NCBI RefSeq assembly: GCF_030704685.1
Contig: NZ_JAUZDX010000009.1
Coordinates: forward strand, 62,001-126,000
Direction: 5' to 3'
Source of the DNA: Acidovorax sp. A1169
GTDB lineage: Bacteria; Pseudomonadota; Gammaproteobacteria; Burkholderiales; Burkholderiaceae_C
Length of the DNA: 64,000 bases
The translations under genes were made by a program, and so were the position numbers. Every line of letters begins with the position of its first letter. The first letter of the stretch is position 1. The notes under the pieces were generated by a model. That model ran no database searches, was not told where the DNA came from, and was given only the letters and a program-made list of their open reading frames with translations. This document shows, one piece after another, positions 15,420-22,707 of the stretch.

Positions 15420-16724
15420 TCAGGTGAAGACCGTGAGCACGCCCGTGTAGCCATACAGATGGTGGTGCGCGATCTCTCCGCCGGCGAAGAAGCCGGTCAG
15501 CGGCACGTCGCCCAGCGCATGGCGCACGATCTGCAGCTCTGCGCTGGGCCCGCCGAAATGCGGACCGCCACGGCCCGAGCAGCTCACGTAGATGGCGCCG
15601 CGAATGCGCCGGCCGTGGTGCCCGGCGGCAGGGCCTTGCGCCTCCATTCCGGGCGCCGGGGCCATGGCGCGACCCGTGTGGTCCTGCGACTCCAGCGGCG
15701 CGGGCTCCAGTTCCTCGGGTTCCAGCTCTTCTCGGATCTCGGCGCAGATGCGCATCAGGTCGGCGCGCGCCGCCGCCACGTTGCGCTGGCAGAAGGCCAG
15801 GTGCATGCCGGGCTCTACCCGGTCGCCCAGGGCCACGCCCCGGCGCGCACCGTCCAGGCCCACGATGTGGCGCACGCGCGTATCGGTGCCGAAGTGGCCC
15901 GTGCGCTGCTGGCCCCGGGGCTGCTCTCCGGCATCCACCAGCCCTGCCAGCGTGGCGCGCACCTTGCGCAGCGCAGGCTGCGGGTCGCCGTCGAGCGAGA
16001 CCTCGAGCGTGTCGAGCAGCACGTCGAGCGCCGGCTCGCCATCGAGCTGCAGCACCACGTTCTCATGCGCAGCGGTCACACTGCGCAGCGGCCCCACGGG
16101 CTGGCAGCCCTGGGTGACGCGCGAGACCAGGACCACCTCGGCGCCAAAGGCCACGCCCGACAGGCCGCCATCGAAGACACCGCTGGCACCGCCCTGCCCG
16201 GCGATATTGCCGTCACCGGCGACCGCGAACTGCACGCCCGCGCCCCGGCTGGCGCTCAGGCCGCCAAACAGGTAGCCGGTCTCGGTGCGCGCAGCCATTT
16301 CGGCCAGCAGCTCGGCCAGCTCGGGCGTGTGGCCATCGGCATGCACCAGCGCCGTGTGGGCCACGAAGCCGCTGGCCGGTTGGCGCGGCAGCGGGGCCAC
16401 GCCCGAGAACACGCGGTACTGGTCGGGCGAGACATCGAGCAGCATCACGGACAGTGCAGGCTCGTCGAAATACTCGGCATTGTTGGCGGCCACGCCCACG
16501 CCCACGGTGCCGCTCCAGTCGGTCACGCCGGGCAATTCGCTTGCCAGGTGGTCGAGCAGGGCCTGGGCATCGCCCGCATAGTGGTCGGTGATGTAGAGCA
16601 GGCCCAGCGTGGGGGCACTCGCGTACTGGGGCAGCGCCATCTGCGCGCGCAACTGCGCCAGCGCCAGGGCCGCAGCCATGCGCCACTGGGGGTGGGTGGC
16701 ATGGCCGGAGGGAAAGAGTGTCAT
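15420..16724 (-). CDS. FIST-domain protein (FIST_N plus FIST_C)
   Basis: 434 residues, no signal peptide. The N-terminal FIST domain (LGLLYITDHYAGDAQALLDHL, then GTVGVGVAAN) and the FIST_C domain (GAIYVSCSGRG, GDVPLTGFFAGGEI, LYGYTGVLTVF) are both clear. FIST proteins are cytosolic sensory domains thought to bind small ligands such as amino acids and are often tied to signal transduction; here it stands alone. A glutamate/proline-rich insert (EELEPEELEPAPLES) interrupts FIST_C. The start is the ATG opening MTLFPSGHATHP. It lies 62 bases after PhaM on the same strand. The ligand is unknown. Confidence 0.85.
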   Translation of the reverse strand: MTLFPSGHATHPQWRMAAALALAQLRAQMALPQYASAPTLGLLYITDHYAGDAQALLDHLASELPGVTDWSGTVGVGVAANNAEYFDEPALSVMLLDVSPDQYRVFSGVAPLPRQPASGFVAHTALVHADGHTPELAELLAEMAARTETGYLFGGLSASRGAGVQFAVAGDGNIAGQGGASGVFDGGLSGVAFGAEVVLVSRVTQGCQPVGPLRSVTAAHENVVLQLDGEPALDVLLDTLEVSLDGDPQPALRKVRATLAGLVDAGEQPRGQQRTGHFGTDTRVRHIVGLDGARRGVALGDRVEPGMHLAFCQRNVAAARADLMRICAEIREELEPEELEPAPLESQDHTGRAMAPAPGMEAQGPAAGHHGRRIRGAIYVSCSGRGGPHFGGPSAELQIVRHALGDVPLTGFFAGGEIAHHHLYGYTGVLTVFT

Positions 16725-16786
16725 GGTGTGTGTCTTTTCGCAGGCGGTTGCGCGGCGCCCACCCGCGCGGGACGCACAGGCCGGGG

Positions 16787-17620
16787 TCAGCCTGCGCTCT
16801 TGCGCGGCGCGCGCCTGGCCGCAGCCGTTGCCTTCTTCGCGGCCGGCCGGGCCTTGGCTGCGGGCTTGGCCGCTGGCTTTTTGGCTGCGGGCTTGCGCTC
16901 GCCCGACATGCTCTTCATGCCTTTGGCAGCGAACTGGCTGGCCATGCCGGTGGCCGTCTTGATGGCCTCCTTGGCCAGGCCGGTGGCCATGTTCTTGGTG
17001 GTGTCGAGGGCAGTCTGCTTGGCCGCATCCTTCATGGCATTGGCGGCGATCTGCTGGAACTGGCCGGTGAGCGCGCCCCACCACTGCAGCGGGTCCACCA
17101 CGGAGGCGTCCGGTGCCGAGGCAGCAGACTTGCCCTTTTTGGCCTTGCCGGGCGCCTGCACCTCGGGCTCGGCATCGGCCTCTGCTTGCTCAGGCTCTTC
17201 TTCCTTCGCGCGGCCGGTGACGCGGGCAGCCGCACCGGCGACGGCCCCGGCCGCACCACTCACCGTGTCGGCAGCCTTTTGCACACCGCTCATCACCGTA
17301 TCGGCAGTCTTCAGTTTGAAGGCATTGGCCACATCCCCCATGCTGAAGTTCATGCCTTTCAGGGTGGCCAGGGTCATCTTCTGCACTTCCAGCGCCTGGA
17401 TGGTGGCGGCCAGCGCGCGGGAGTTCTGCTCCAGCCAGAACTGCACGGCCTTGAGCTCGTCGATGCGCTTGTCCAGTTCTTCGACACTGATGGTCGGTGC
17501 CACCCAGTTCGAGAGGTTGGGCAGTTGCGGAATGCTGGTCGACGCACCCTTGGCCAGGCTCTGCAGAAAATCGAAACCGGGGACGAATTTGCCGAAACCA
17601 AAGTTGGATGTGTCGCTCAT
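16787..17620 (-). CDS. phaM: PhaM-type polyhydroxybutyrate granule protein
   Basis: 277 residues. The N-terminus (FGKFVPGFDFLQSLAKG, then VAPTISVEELDKRIDELKAVQFWLEQN) and the helix LAATIQALEVQKMTLATLKGM match PhaM, which activates PHB synthase PhaC and tethers granules to the nucleoid. The C-terminus is a histone-H1-like tail of lysine/alanine/proline (KKPAAKPAAKARPAAKK) that binds DNA. The middle is acidic (EEEPEQAEADAEPEV). The start is the ATG after GCGGAGCAGCC; a longer in-frame N-terminus lacks family residues. It points to PHB storage in this organism. Confidence 0.87.
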   Translation of the reverse strand: MSDTSNFGFGKFVPGFDFLQSLAKGASTSIPQLPNLSNWVAPTISVEELDKRIDELKAVQFWLEQNSRALAATIQALEVQKMTLATLKGMNFSMGDVANAFKLKTADTVMSGVQKAADTVSGAAGAVAGAAARVTGRAKEEEPEQAEADAEPEVQAPGKAKKGKSAASAPDASVVDPLQWWGALTGQFQQIAANAMKDAAKQTALDTTKNMATGLAKEAIKTATGMASQFAAKGMKSMSGERKPAAKKPAAKPAAKARPAAKKATAAARRAPRKSAG

Positions 17621-17708
17621 GGCTGCTCCGCAAGAAGGGGGTTGGAACCTGTCTTGACAGCTTACCCCAATGAGTGGCGCCTGGCGATGGCCTGCACAGG
17701 CCCCTGGC

Positions 17709-18206
17709 TCAGTGTTTGTGCCCATGCGCCGGGGCTGCCGCTCCAGGCTGTGCACCCGGCGCACTGGCCGCCACAGGCACGGTCAGCTCGAGTTTGCTTT
17801 CCATGCCCTTGGCGTCCTTAAACGTCAGCGTGAGGGGCACGGTGCTGTCCTTGGGCAGGGGGGCCTTGAGGTCCAGCAGCATGACGTGAAAGCCGCCGGG
17901 CTTGAGCTCCACGGCCTTGCCTGCGGGCAGATCGAGCACCGGTACGGCGCGCATGCGCATCACGTCGCCATCGAGCTTCATCTCATGCACCTCGGTCACG
18001 CCAGCGGCGGGGGATGAAGCGCTGACCAGGCGCGCGCCCTGCGGCGCCGTGAGCTTCATGAACGCGCCGGTGCCCTTCTGGCCTGGCACGCTGGCGCGGG
18101 CCCAGGCGCCTTCCACCTGCACAGCGGGGGCAGGCGCCTGGGCCAGGGCAATGCCGGCCAGCAGGGTGGACAGCGCGAGGCCGGCGAGGGAACGGGAGAA
18201 AATCAT
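17709..18206 (-). CDS. PCu(A)C-type periplasmic copper chaperone
   Basis: 165 residues. Signal peptide ~1-23. The copper motif H(M)-X10-M-X21-H-X-M is exact: H74, M76, M85, H107, M109. A second potential metal site is the C-terminal AHGHKH. These chaperones deliver Cu(I) in the periplasm for cytochrome oxidase CuA assembly, usually beside a SCO protein; none is adjacent here. GGAG (GTTTTCGGAGCC) precedes the ATG chosen; a longer frame upstream encodes arginine-rich sequence unlike the family. Confidence 0.9.
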   Translation of the reverse strand: MIFSRSLAGLALSTLLAGIALAQAPAPAVQVEGAWARASVPGQKGTGAFMKLTAPQGARLVSASSPAAGVTEVHEMKLDGDVMRMRAVPVLDLPAGKAVELKPGGFHVMLLDLKAPLPKDSTVPLTLTFKDAKGMESKLELTVPVAASAPGAQPGAAAPAHGHKH

Positions 18207-18453
18207 GCAAAAGGCTCCGAAAACAGTGGCGGTACAGATGGGGTGGCCGGCAAGCCGAGCCCGGCGCCAGCAGGCGCGGGCGGCCCCTGGAATGCAAGGG
18301 GCTGCGCAGGAAGCGCGTGTCCTGCCATTGTAGGCAGCGCCCCCAGACACGGCGCCCTGGGGTCATCTGCGCGACGCACCCGGCCCCGGCCAGCCTCTAG
18401 CATGGCGGCTGGCGCAAACCAATAGCCCCTCAAGGCGATACAGGAGACACCCC

Positions 18454-19098
18454 ATGCTCACACTCTGCGGCTTTTCGGCCAGCAACTACTACAACAAGGT
18501 CAAGCTCGCGCTGCTGGAAAAAGGCGTTCCCTTCGAAGAAGAACTGGCGTGGATCGGCGAGACCGACCGCAGCGCCAGCCCGCTGGGCAAGGTGCCCTAC
18601 CTGCGCACCCCGGGCGGCACGCTGTGCGAGTCGGCCGTGATCGCCGACTACATCGAGGCGGCCTACCCCGCGCATCCGCTGATCCCGGCCGATCCATTGG
18701 CCGCCGGCAAGGTGCGCGAGCTGATCACCTTCATGGAACTGCACCTGGAGCTGGTGGCGCGCAACCTCTACCCGCAGGCCTTCTTTGGCGGCACGGTGAG
18801 CGAGGCTGCGCGCGAGAAGGTCGGCGCCCAACTCGCCAAGAACGTCGCGGCATTCGCCCAGCTCACGAAGTTCAGCCCCTTCATCGGCGGCGACACGTTC
18901 ACGGCGGCGGACTGCGCGGCCATCGTGCACCTGCCCCTGGTGTCGTCGGCCACCAAGATCATCTACGGCCGCGATTTCCTGGCCGAGCTGCCGGTGCGTG
19001 AGTACCTGGCCCGCATGAACGAGCGCCCCCATGTGGCGCGCGTGAATGCCGACCGCAAGACCAACACCGCCGAAATGCTCGCACGCCCGAAAGGCTGA
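18454..19098 (+). CDS. Glutathione S-transferase family protein
   Basis: 214 residues. The N-terminal thioredoxin-like domain begins LTLCGFSASNYYNKVKLALLEKGVPFEE and carries the cis-proline and glutathione-contact stretch GKVPYLRTPGGTLCESAVIADYIE (residues ~45-70). The C-terminal half is the all-alpha GST domain. The residue after GFS is the likely glutathione-activating serine. It acts in the cytosol in conjugation or redox reactions; the substrate is unknown. AGGAG lies upstream of the ATG (CAGGAGACACCCC). The VOC gene follows after 39 bases on the same strand. Confidence 0.88.
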   Translation: MLTLCGFSASNYYNKVKLALLEKGVPFEEELAWIGETDRSASPLGKVPYLRTPGGTLCESAVIADYIEAAYPAHPLIPADPLAAGKVRELITFMELHLELVARNLYPQAFFGGTVSEAAREKVGAQLAKNVAAFAQLTKFSPFIGGDTFTAADCAAIVHLPLVSSATKIIYGRDFLAELPVREYLARMNERPHVARVNADRKTNTAEMLARPKG

Positions 19099-19137
19099 CG
19101 CTTCCAGGGGGCGCATGGCGGCTGCTATCCTGCGCCG

Positions 19138-19551
19138 ATGCACAGCCTTTTCCACCTTGCCTTCAACGTCACCGACCTCGACGCAGCCCGCCGCTTCTAC
19201 GGCGGCGTGCTGGGCTGCCGCGAAGGCCGCAGCACCGACACCTGGGTCGATTTCGACTTCTTTGGCCACCAGATCTCATTGCACCTGGGCACGCCGTTCG
19301 CCAGCGCCGCCACCGGCCATGTGGGCGAGCATCTGGTGCCCATGCCGCATTTCGGCGCCATCCTCGAATTGCCCGCGTGGAAGGCCGTGGCCGAACGCCT
19401 GCGCGCGGCCGGCACGTCCTTCGTGCTCGCACCCCAGGTCCGCTTCGAGGGCGAGCCCGGCGAGCAGTGGACGATGTTCTTCCGCGACCCGAGCGGCAAC
19501 CCGATCGAGATGAAGGGTTTCAAATCCATGGAGCAGGTGTACGCGGCCTGA
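19138..19551 (+). CDS. VOC (glyoxalase/dioxygenase) superfamily protein
   Basis: 137 residues forming paired beta-alpha-beta-beta-beta modules: FHLAFNVTDLDAARRFYGGVLG (first metal His in HLAFNV), DFFGHQISLHLG, and the closing MFFRDPSGNPIEMKGF, where the glutamate is the usual last metal ligand. A likely metalloenzyme of the extradiol dioxygenase/glyoxalase fold; the reaction is unknown. It probably shares a transcript with the GST gene upstream, which would suit a detoxification pair. A strong hairpin follows its stop. Confidence 0.85.
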   Translation: MHSLFHLAFNVTDLDAARRFYGGVLGCREGRSTDTWVDFDFFGHQISLHLGTPFASAATGHVGEHLVPMPHFGAILELPAWKAVAERLRAAGTSFVLAPQVRFEGEPGEQWTMFFRDPSGNPIEMKGFKSMEQVYAA

Positions 19552-19570
19552 GAGGCTTAGCCGACCCCTG

Positions 19571-19614
19571 CCCTGAAAAATCTGGTGCAGGGGGTGGCCA
19601 CCCACCCCCTGCAC
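19571..19614 (-). terminator. Bidirectional intrinsic terminator
   Basis: A perfect 13-bp stem (GTGCAGGGGGTGG / CCACCCCCTGCAC) with a 4-base loop lies between the convergent VOC and Rrf2 genes. Read on the minus strand it is followed by CAGATTTTT, a proper U-run, so it mainly ends the Rrf2 transcript. On the plus strand only GCTTCTTC follows. Confidence 0.82.
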
Positions 19615-19620
19615 GCTTCT

Positions 19621-20169
19621 TCAGCGCCGCTGCATCAGCGGCATGGTGCCCAGCGCGAACACCGAGTTGGGCACCCCCACACCGGCCATGCGCGGCTTGG
19701 GCTTGCTCGTAGGCACGGCGCGGGCACGCTGCTGCGGCTCAGCCGCATCCACCACCACGCCGCGCTCGATCTCCTGGGCCACCAGTTCCGCCAGGCTCAC
19801 GGACTGCAGGTAGTCCATCACCCGGCTGTTGAAGGTGATCCACAGCTCGCCCGTCATGGCCGTCATCTGCGCGGCCTGGCCCTGGCCCAGCCCCTGGGTG
19901 TCATCGCCCTTGAGGTTCTCCACCGCCAGGATGATTTCGGCCACGGACACCTGCTCCGCGCGGCGCGCCAGGGTGTAGCCGCCGCCGGGGCCGCGCGTGC
20001 TGTCCACCAGCCCGGCGCGCCGCAGCGCGCTGAACAGCTGCTCCAGGTAGGACAGCGAGGTGCCCTGGCGTGCACTGATGGTCGACAGTGCCACAGGACG
20101 CATCTGCTGGCGCAGTGCGAGATCGGTCATGGCCGACACGGCAAGTTGCCCTCGGGTAGTGATACGCAT
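19621..20169 (-). CDS. IscR-like Rrf2 regulator lacking Fe-S ligands
   Basis: 182 residues. The winged HTH is strongly IscR-like: MRITTRGQLAVSAMTDLAL, SLSYLEQLFSALRRAGLV, RGPGGGYTLARR. In IscR the next region holds three cysteines and a histidine that bind a [2Fe-2S] cluster. Here it reads KGDDTQGLGQGQAAQM, then TGELW. The protein contains no cysteine at all and the His position is glycine. It should therefore act as a cluster-free DNA-binding protein. The C-terminal ~45 residues are an extra tail. The start is the ATG of the family N-terminus, with AAGGAG upstream (CAAGGAGTCAAAG). It is divergent from the NhaR-like gene. Confidence 0.85.
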   Translation of the reverse strand: MRITTRGQLAVSAMTDLALRQQMRPVALSTISARQGTSLSYLEQLFSALRRAGLVDSTRGPGGGYTLARRAEQVSVAEIILAVENLKGDDTQGLGQGQAAQMTAMTGELWITFNSRVMDYLQSVSLAELVAQEIERGVVVDAAEPQQRARAVPTSKPKPRMAGVGVPNSVFALGTMPLMQRR

Positions 20170-20261
20170 CTTTGACTCCTTGTGAACGTTGTATGGCCAG
20201 GGTTCGGTGCCCGAAGGGGCGTTCCGCGATCTGTCCATGTACGTACTGTAGGGATCTTGAC

Positions 20262-20312
20262 ACTTCGCGTATATTCGATTTATTGAGTTTTTTACTTCGA
20301 TTTCTGCGAAGT
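20262..20312. promoter_or_regulatory. Divergent regulatory region with inverted repeat
   Basis: The space between the Rrf2 and LysR genes is AT-rich and is framed by a 7-bp inverted repeat (ACTTCGC at 20262-20268, GCGAAGT at 20306-20312) with internal TTCGATTT copies. TTGACA at 20257-20262 and TATATT eleven bases further on look promoter-like but are too close together for a standard sigma-70 spacing. It is a candidate site for the LysR product, the Rrf2 product, or both. Confidence 0.4.
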
Positions 20313-20326
20313 ATCAAGGAGACGGC

Positions 20327-21223
20327 ATGAACTTCAAGCACCTGCGCTACTTCTGGACCACGGCCAAGGCGGGCGGCATCATGCGCGCTGGCGAGCAGCT
20401 CAACACCACGCCGCAGACACTGTCGGGCCAGATCAAGCAGTTGGAGGAGTGGCTGGGCCACGACCTGTTCAGGAAGCGCGGCCGGGGGCTGGAGCTGACC
20501 GCCGAGGGCCGGGTGGCACTGGGCTATGCGGAGCAGATCTTTACCCTCGGCGACGAGCTCGAAAAATCCATCCGCCTGGCACGCGGGCAGTCGCGCCCGA
20601 TCACCTTCCGGGTGGGCGTGGCGGATTCGGTGGCCAAGTCGGTGGCCTATCACCTGCTGGAGCCGGCGATGGGCCTGGCCGAGCAGGTGCACATGACCTG
20701 CCACGAAGGCAAGTTCCCTGAGCTGGTGGCGCAGCTGAGCCTGAACCGGCTCGACCTGGTGCTGGCGGACGAGCCGGTCTCCAAGAAGATCGGCGTCAAG
20801 GCCTTCAACCACGGCCTGGGCACCAGCTCGATGAGCTTCTTTTGCGCGCCGGCCCTGCGCAGTCAGCTGCAAGGCCCATTCCCCAAATGCCTGCACGGCG
20901 CGCCGATGCTGATCCAGGGGCCCATGTCCTCGGTGCGCCAGCAGCTCGACCACTGGTTCAACAAGCACCAGCTGCAGCCACGCCTGGTGGGGGAGTTCGA
21001 CGACAGCGCTCTGATGAACGCCTTCGGGCGAGAGGGCCGCGGGGTGTTCACCTCGCCCACCGTGCTGGAAGAGGAGACCCAGGCCCAGTTCGGGGTGGAG
21101 GTGATCGGCCGTTCCACCGAACTGGTGGAGGAATTCTTCGCGATCTCGGTGGAGCGGCGCATCAGCCACCCCTGCGTGGCCGCCATCACCAAGGCGGCGC
21201 GGTCCGACCTGTTCGCGACATGA
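20327..21223 (+). CDS. LysR-family regulator, NhaR-like
   Basis: 298 residues. The N-terminal winged HTH (FKHLRYFWTTAKAGGIMRAGEQLNTTPQTLSGQIKQLEEWLG, residues ~3-46) is of the NhaR subtype, where the first helix reads HLRYFW. The rest is a LysR effector domain. NhaR activates the Na+/H+ antiporter gene nhaA in response to sodium; no antiporter gene is nearby, so the true target is open. CAAGGAG precedes the start. It is divergent from the cysteine-free Rrf2 gene and converges on the PfkB kinase gene. Confidence 0.82.
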   Translation: MNFKHLRYFWTTAKAGGIMRAGEQLNTTPQTLSGQIKQLEEWLGHDLFRKRGRGLELTAEGRVALGYAEQIFTLGDELEKSIRLARGQSRPITFRVGVADSVAKSVAYHLLEPAMGLAEQVHMTCHEGKFPELVAQLSLNRLDLVLADEPVSKKIGVKAFNHGLGTSSMSFFCAPALRSQLQGPFPKCLHGAPMLIQGPMSSVRQQLDHWFNKHQLQPRLVGEFDDSALMNAFGREGRGVFTSPTVLEEETQAQFGVEVIGRSTELVEEFFAISVERRISHPCVAAITKAARSDLFAT

Positions 21224-21226
21224 CAG

Positions 21227-21252
21227 GGGCAGGTGCCGACGGCCCTGCCCCG
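21227..21252. terminator. Possible terminator hairpin between convergent genes
   Basis: GGGGCAGG and CCTGCCCC form an 8-bp stem around a 10-base loop in the short gap between the LysR and PfkB kinase stop codons. There is no U-run on either strand, so it is a weak candidate. Confidence 0.35.
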
Positions 21253-21257
21253 CAGGC

Positions 21258-22211
21258 TCACGCCACCGCTGCCTGCACCTGGCGCGCGTACGGCAGCGGC
21301 GCGACGGCGCCATAGCCCTGCACGGCCAGTGCGGCCGCCGCGTTGGCATAGCGCGCCGCCGCGAACACGTCGTCGCCCTGGGCCATGCGGGCCAGCAGGT
21401 TGCCGCAGAAGCAGTCGCCCGCGCCCGTGGCATCCACGGGGGTGACACGCTGGCCGGGCATGCGTTCGCGGCGCTGGCCGTTGCTGGCCAGCGCCCCCTC
21501 GGCCCCGAGCTTGAGTACCACGGTGGCTGCGCCCCGGGCATGGCCCCAGTCGACGATGGCGTCCGGGTCGGACAGGCCCGTCAGGGCCTGCATGTCCTCC
21601 AGGCTGGGCAGAAAGATGTCGCACAGCGCCACGGCCTGCGCGATGCAGGCCTGGGCGCGCGCCAGCGGCCAGAGTTTCAGGCGCAGGTTGGAGTCGAAGG
21701 CCACCAGCGTGCCGGCCTCGCGCGCCAGGCGCATGGCCTCGAAGGCGGTGTCGCAGGCCTGGGACGAGATGGCCAGCGAAATGCCCGACAGGTGCAGGAT
21801 GCGCGCTGCCTGCAGCACGGCCGTGGGCTCACCCTCCAGCCATTGCGGCGACATGCGGCTCGCGGCCGAGCCCGCGCGCAGGTAGCTGAACTCGTGCCCG
21901 GCCTCCCCGTGCGAGACGAAGTAGATGCCGGTGGGGTGCTCGCCATCGCTTTGCACGGCACGGGTGTCCACACCCTCGGCGCGCCACAGCGCGGTAAGCG
22001 CCTGGCCAAAGCTGTCCTGCCCGATGCGCGTGAGGTAGGCCACGCGCGCGCCGGCCCGCGCCGCTGCGATAGCGGCATTGCTGGTATCGCCGCCAAAGCC
22101 GCGCAGGTATTGCGGCTGGCCGGGGTGGACCTGGTTGAACTCGACCATGGCCTCGCCCAGCGCGGCCACGTCGAAGCTCTTGCCCTTGGAGGCGTGGGCG
22201 CGCTCAGGCAC
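21258..22211 (-). CDS. PfkB-family sugar kinase, 2-keto-3-deoxygluconate kinase-like
   Basis: 317 residues of the ribokinase fold. The N-terminus (ALGEAMVEF, then RGFGGDTSNAAIAAARAGA) and the C-terminal signature VDATGAGDCF (catalytic D266) are clear. The closest pattern is KdgK, which phosphorylates 2-dehydro-3-deoxygluconate. The start is GTG, overlapping the end of the RidA gene by eight bases, so it is translated with RidA. In a D-amino-acid region a KDG-type kinase is unexpected; it may act on another keto sugar acid, or the transported compounds may include amino sugar acids. The substrate is inference. Confidence 0.82.
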   Translation of the reverse strand: MPERAHASKGKSFDVAALGEAMVEFNQVHPGQPQYLRGFGGDTSNAAIAAARAGARVAYLTRIGQDSFGQALTALWRAEGVDTRAVQSDGEHPTGIYFVSHGEAGHEFSYLRAGSAASRMSPQWLEGEPTAVLQAARILHLSGISLAISSQACDTAFEAMRLAREAGTLVAFDSNLRLKLWPLARAQACIAQAVALCDIFLPSLEDMQALTGLSDPDAIVDWGHARGAATVVLKLGAEGALASNGQRRERMPGQRVTPVDATGAGDCFCGNLLARMAQGDDVFAAARYANAAAALAVQGYGAVAPLPYARQVQAAVA

Positions 22212-22596
22212 GGGGCTTGTAGGCGGTGACGTCGATCTCGACCTTGGCGTCGATCATGAGGCGCGACTCCACCGTCGAACGTGCCGGCCGGTGCGCGCCT
22301 AAGCACTCCATGTAGACGCGGTTGAAGCTGCCGAAGTCGCGCGCATCGGCCAGCCAGACGCTGACCTTGGCCACGTCGGCCAGGGTGCAGTCGGCCAGCG
22401 CCAGGGCATCCTTGACGCGCTGGAACACCTGGCGCGTCTGCGCCTCGATGCCGCCGACAATCACCTGACCCTGGTCGTCCGTGGGCACCTGGCCCGAGAC
22501 GAAGACAAAGTCGCCGGCGCGCGTGGCGGGCGACAGGGGACGCGCCTGGCGGTCGGAGGCGACGGGGGACTGGCCCAGCAGTTCTACGTGGCTCAT
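22204..22596 (-). CDS. RidA (YjgF/YER057c) enamine/imine deaminase
   Basis: 130 residues. Features of the family: LSPATRAGDFVFVSGQVPTD, GGIEAQTRQVFQRVKDAL, the catalytic arginine in RPARSTVESRL, and the closing glutamate in VEIDVTAYKPR. RidA hydrolyses reactive 2-aminoacrylate and imines produced by PLP-dependent dehydratases, which fits the D-serine-dehydratase-like enzyme encoded in the divergent operon. AAGGAG precedes the ATG chosen; the longer in-frame upstream stretch is promoter DNA. A TGTAA-N5-TTACA operator lies directly before its ribosome site. Confidence 0.9.
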   Translation of the reverse strand: MSHVELLGQSPVASDRQARPLSPATRAGDFVFVSGQVPTDDQGQVIVGGIEAQTRQVFQRVKDALALADCTLADVAKVSVWLADARDFGSFNRVYMECLGAHRPARSTVESRLMIDAKVEIDVTAYKPRA

Positions 22597-22608
22597 GCAA
22601 GCTCCTTG

Positions 22609-22623
22609 TGTAATGAATTTACA
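22609..22623. promoter_or_regulatory. Operator 1, TGTAA-N5-TTACA
   Basis: A perfect inverted repeat TGTAATGAATTTACA lies in the leader of the minus-strand RidA-kinase pair. The same pattern recurs 58 bases away on the other side of the divergent promoter. It is a likely site for the RpiR-type regulator encoded in this cluster. Confidence 0.6.
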
Positions 22624-22645
22624 TAAATCATCGAAAAAAACCCGT

Positions 22646-22674
22646 TTGACTTTCACAAACGAGTCATCTACGAT
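22646..22674 (+). promoter_or_regulatory. Sigma-70 promoter of the ABC / D-amino-acid operon
   Basis: TTGACT (22646-22651), a 17-base spacer, then TACGAT (22669-22674). The predicted transcription start falls at about 22681, the first base of operator 2. The short leader ends at the ATG of the binding-protein gene. Confidence 0.65.
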
Positions 22675-22680
22675 TAAAAA

Positions 22681-22695
22681 TGTAATTTTATTACT
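22681..22695. promoter_or_regulatory. Operator 2, TGTAA-N5-TTACT
   Basis: TGTAATTTTATTACT repeats the operator 1 pattern with one mismatch in the last base. It covers the predicted +1 of the plus-strand operon, a position from which a bound repressor would block initiation. Confidence 0.58.
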
Positions 22696-22707
22696 TATGG
22701 AGCCACG

